Shown here: piece after piece, positions 7,625 to 9,267 of the stretch
Layout of the letters: each line of letters begins with the position of its first letter
Numbering within the stretch: position 1 is the stretch's first letter
NCBI GenBank assembly: GCA_036661515.1
Contig: JAVWYO010000077.1
Span: 1 to 9,267, forward strand
Origin: HGM05232 sp036661515
Lineage (GTDB): Bacteria > Bacteroidota > Bacteroidia > Bacteroidales > Muribaculaceae
Reading direction: 5' to 3'
DNA: 9,267 nucleotides
Position numbers and translations under genes: made by a program
The notes under the pieces: generated by a model
Told to the model about the DNA's origin: nothing
Databases searched by the model: none
What the model saw: the letters and a program-made list of their open reading frames with translations, nothing else

Positions 7625-8062
7625 TTATCGTTTCTTTTTAAAAAAAGTGGTGATTAGTGTGGCGCATTCTGTGGCGAGTATTCCCGATGTTACTTCTGTC
7701 TTTTTATGGAAAGGCGATTTGCAAAATGTGTGATAGCCTCGTTTGTCGTCGGCAACGCCATATACTACTCTTTTTATTTGGCTCCAGCCAATAGCTCCAG
7801 CACACATTAGGCATGGCTCTACAGTTACATATATTGTGCACTCGGTGAGATATTTCCCCCCGAGATTATTTGCTGCTGAAGTGATTGCTTGCATTTCGGC
7901 GTGAGCAGTTATGTCGGTCAATGTTTCGGTCAAATTATGTGCGCGCGCAATAACTCTACCTGCGCTTACGATTACTGCGCCAATAGGGACTTCATCATGA
8001 TTGGCGGCTTCTTGCGCTTCGGCAAGAGCCATGCGCATAAATTTCTCATCAACAGTATCCAT
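7625..8062 (-). CDS. tadA: tRNA adenosine(34) deaminase TadA
   Basis: A 145-aa zinc-dependent deaminase of the cytidine/deoxycytidylate deaminase fold. It is expected to convert adenosine 34 of tRNA-Arg(ACG) to inosine, allowing wobble decoding of CGN codons. The N-terminal FMRMALAEA and EVPIGAVIV segments are typical of TadA. The active site is His54-Ala-Glu56 (HAE, zinc ligand and proton shuttle) with P83-C-L-M-C87 supplying the two zinc cysteines. The C-terminus ends in a basic FFKKKR tail, also usual for the family. Guanine deaminases and other nucleoside deaminases share the fold, but length and the N-terminal motifs favour TadA. It starts only 5 bases after the esterase stop codon, so it is probably translated from that transcript. 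No separate promoter was found. Confidence 0.9.
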   Translation of the reverse strand: MDTVDEKFMRMALAEAQEAANHDEVPIGAVIVSAGRVIARAHNLTETLTDITAHAEMQAITSAANNLGGKYLTECTIYVTVEPCLMCAGAIGWSQIKRVVYGVADDKRGYHTFCKSPFHKKTEVTSGILATECATLITTFFKKKR

Positions 8063-8067
8063 ACTGT

Positions 8068-8964
8068 TTAATTGGCTTTAGCTGCGTCGGCTTCTTCAAA
8101 TGCTTTTTGAAAGAATAGTAGTTGGTAATCGATTGAATTATTCCAATATTGGAATGTGTGTCCGCCTGGGCGTACGATGTAGTCGTGATCTATTCCTTTT
8201 TGTAGTAATGCTTCATGTAGTTTATTATTCACGGCTATGAAGAAGTCGCCACTTCCGCAGTCGAATATTATTTTGAGTTGACCTTTTTTGAGTGTTGGAA
8301 CAAGGCTCATTACTGAGTGTGTTTCCCAAGAACCTTTATTAGAAGCGTAATCACCGAGGCGTTCTTGCGTTTTCCATTTGTCGGGGAATGATGCAATGTC
8401 TACACCACCACTTGTACTTCCAGCAACGCCGAATATGTCGGGGTGACGCATAGCAAGCCATAGTCCACCATGCCCGCCCATGCTTAATCCTGTGATAGCA
8501 CGAAGTTTGGCTTCTGGAATAGTGCGGTAATTGTTATCAATATATGGAACTAATTCTTTGGTTATATATGTTTCAAATTGCATATTTTTGTCAATAGGAG
8601 AGTCCCAATACCAACTATCTTGTCCATCAGGGCAAACGATGATTACACCCATTTCACTTGAGATGTCATCGAGTTCGGGTTTAATTTTACACCAAGAAGC
8701 ATAATCGCCTGAGTATCCATTAAGAAGATATACCACAGGATATTGCTCATCTTGCAATTCGCTATCAAAATATTGAGCAGGAACAATTACCGTGTTTTTG
8801 ATGCTACGTTTCATTGATTCGCTCTTCACCGCTATGGTGTCGCCTTGAATAATTTCGCCCTCTTCAGTAGTAGAGTTTTTGGCTTTTTGTACACCAACAG
8901 CACCGCAACTTACGGAAATCATCATTGTTGCAAATAGCAACATTAATAGCCTTTGAATTTTCAT
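8068..8964 (-). CDS. Exported CE1 / esterase-D-like alpha/beta hydrolase
   Basis: A 298-aa serine hydrolase of the putative esterase family (CE1/esterase D; relatives include feruloyl and acetylxylan esterases and S-formylglutathione hydrolase). The N-terminus has KIQR, a hydrophobic stretch to ~19 and Cys20 followed by Gly-Ala, suggesting a lipoprotein signal; the SVS-C box is not canonical, so ordinary secretion is also possible. The nucleophile is Ser161 in GLSMGGHG (159-166), the acid probably Asp240 in FDCGSGD, and the base His269 in PGGHTFQYW. The YLLNGYSGDYASW segment (79-91) forms the usual oxyanion region. No polysaccharide-utilisation genes (SusC/D, xylanases) are adjacent, so the natural ester substrate cannot be read from context. 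It leads a two-gene unit with tadA and has a good candidate promoter at 8989-9017. Confidence 0.87.
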   Translation of the reverse strand: MKIQRLLMLLFATMMISVSCGAVGVQKAKNSTTEEGEIIQGDTIAVKSESMKRSIKNTVIVPAQYFDSELQDEQYPVVYLLNGYSGDYASWCKIKPELDDISSEMGVIIVCPDGQDSWYWDSPIDKNMQFETYITKELVPYIDNNYRTIPEAKLRAITGLSMGGHGGLWLAMRHPDIFGVAGSTSGGVDIASFPDKWKTQERLGDYASNKGSWETHSVMSLVPTLKKGQLKIIFDCGSGDFFIAVNNKLHEALLQKGIDHDYIVRPGGHTFQYWNNSIDYQLLFFQKAFEEADAAKAN

Positions 8965-8988
8965 ATTAATAGTTTTTATTGAACGCTA

Positions 8989-9017
8989 CAAATATAATGT
9001 TTTTTCGCGAAATACAA
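8989..9017 (-). promoter_or_regulatory. Candidate promoter of the esterase-tadA unit
   Basis: The - strand has TATATTTG (8996-8989), a match to the Bacteroidota -7 element TAnnTTTG, preceded after 18 bases by TTG (9017-9015) as a -33 element. The spacing is close to the usual ~19. Transcription would start near 8984, with a ~20-base leader before the ATG at 8964. This is the best-formed promoter in the window. Confidence 0.6.
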
Positions 9018-9079
9018 TAGCTGATTATAATGTGTTTTTGTTCTATTTAATTGTTTGGCAGGTGCACGCATGGTGGGTA

Positions 9080-9267
9080 GTTTTGAGTTCTGAGTTTTGA
9101 GCCTTGAGATGTGCGTTGGTGGAGTGGAACGTCTTTGAGGTTCTTGCTTTGCTTTGAGTTTTCTCACACAGAATTCACAGAATTTATGCTTGTTGGGTGG
9201 AAGAGTTTTTCCCACAGATATTTGCGTGGGCGTGGGTGGAGCGAGAACGTCGAAGACGTTCTACTTC
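9080..9267. repeat. Gene-free G/T-rich patchwork of short direct repeats and hairpins
   Basis: This end region has no credible gene and is visibly richer in G and T on the + strand than its surroundings. It contains GTTTTGAG twice (9080-9087, 9094-9101) with further TTGAG copies to 9158, a perfect tandem CACAGAATT (9167-9175, 9176-9184) with a diverged third copy CCACAGATA (9212-9220), and tandem CGTGGG (9225-9236). Two related modules begin with GGTGGAG then GAACGTC (9118-9144 and 9235-9262). The pattern looks like a decayed or nested dispersed intergenic repeat; copies elsewhere in the genome cannot be seen from here. Confidence 0.6.
9244..9262. repeat. Perfect 8-bp inverted repeat (hairpin)
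   Basis: AGAACGTC (9244-9251) and GACGTTCT (9255-9262) form a perfect stem around the loop GAA. A partner copy at 9127-9143 has GAACGTC and GAGGTTC around TTT, with one mismatch. No T run follows, so a terminator is less likely than a repetitive-element hairpin, although the window ends 5 bases later. Confidence 0.6.

Noticed and set aside
8976..9215. 79-aa leftward open frame in the right-end intergenic DNA
   Set aside because: It covers the esterase promoter and the repeat patchwork, its product is basic and low in complexity, and it has no recognisable motif; read-through of repeats explains it.
9080..9267. CRISPR-like array
   Set aside because: Repeat units are 7-9 bases, irregularly spaced and diverged, with no constant repeat and spacer lengths and no cas genes.

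Overview
The window looks like ordinary chromosome from a low-GC member of the Bacteroidales (Bacteroidota). The evidence is the protein content (PMCA-type Ca2+ ATPase, Bacteroidota-style dihydroorotase with a D-D-Q-V-H-F-R metal motif, stand-alone polyprenol-phosphate mannose synthase-like GT2, DUF2156 protein), start codons without Shine-Dalgarno sequences, and several TAnnTTTG -7 elements of the Bacteroides sigma-ABfr type. A gut family such as Muribaculaceae is possible, but that is a guess from sequence style only.

Layout. At 11-55 a strong 21-bp hairpin closes the left end. A leftward cluster follows (85-4959): a GT2 polyprenol-phosphate mannosyltransferase is transcribed first, then dihydroorotase (pyrC), then a calcium-translocating P-type ATPase, with gaps of only 20 and 28 bases. 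Upstream and also leftward is a DUF2156 / LPG-synthase-C-type acyltransferase-like gene (5057-6019), which probably has its own promoter. A 137-base divergent intergenic region (6020-6156) separates it from the only rightward gene, a double-ATPase ABC protein of ModF/PhrA type (6157-7593). Convergent to that is a leftward pair: a secreted or lipoprotein CE1/esterase-D-like hydrolase (8068-8964) and, 5 bases downstream, the tRNA adenosine deaminase tadA (7625-8062). The last ~270 bases hold no gene, only a promoter for the esterase and a G/T-rich patchwork of short direct repeats and two related hairpins that looks like a decayed dispersed intergenic repeat.

Functional picture. These are mostly housekeeping genes: pyrimidine synthesis, lipid-linked mannose supply, Ca2+ export and tRNA wobble modification, plus an extracytoplasmic esterase, an unassigned acyltransferase-like protein and an ABC ATPase without an adjacent permease. 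I see no phage, transposase, CRISPR, toxin-antitoxin or defence system and no convincing new system. The points most worth a second look are the asymmetric degeneration of the ABC protein's first nucleotide-binding domain, the Gln replacing the first metal-binding His of dihydroorotase, the repeat-rich right end, and the strand-specific G:U pairs of the left-end terminator hairpin.
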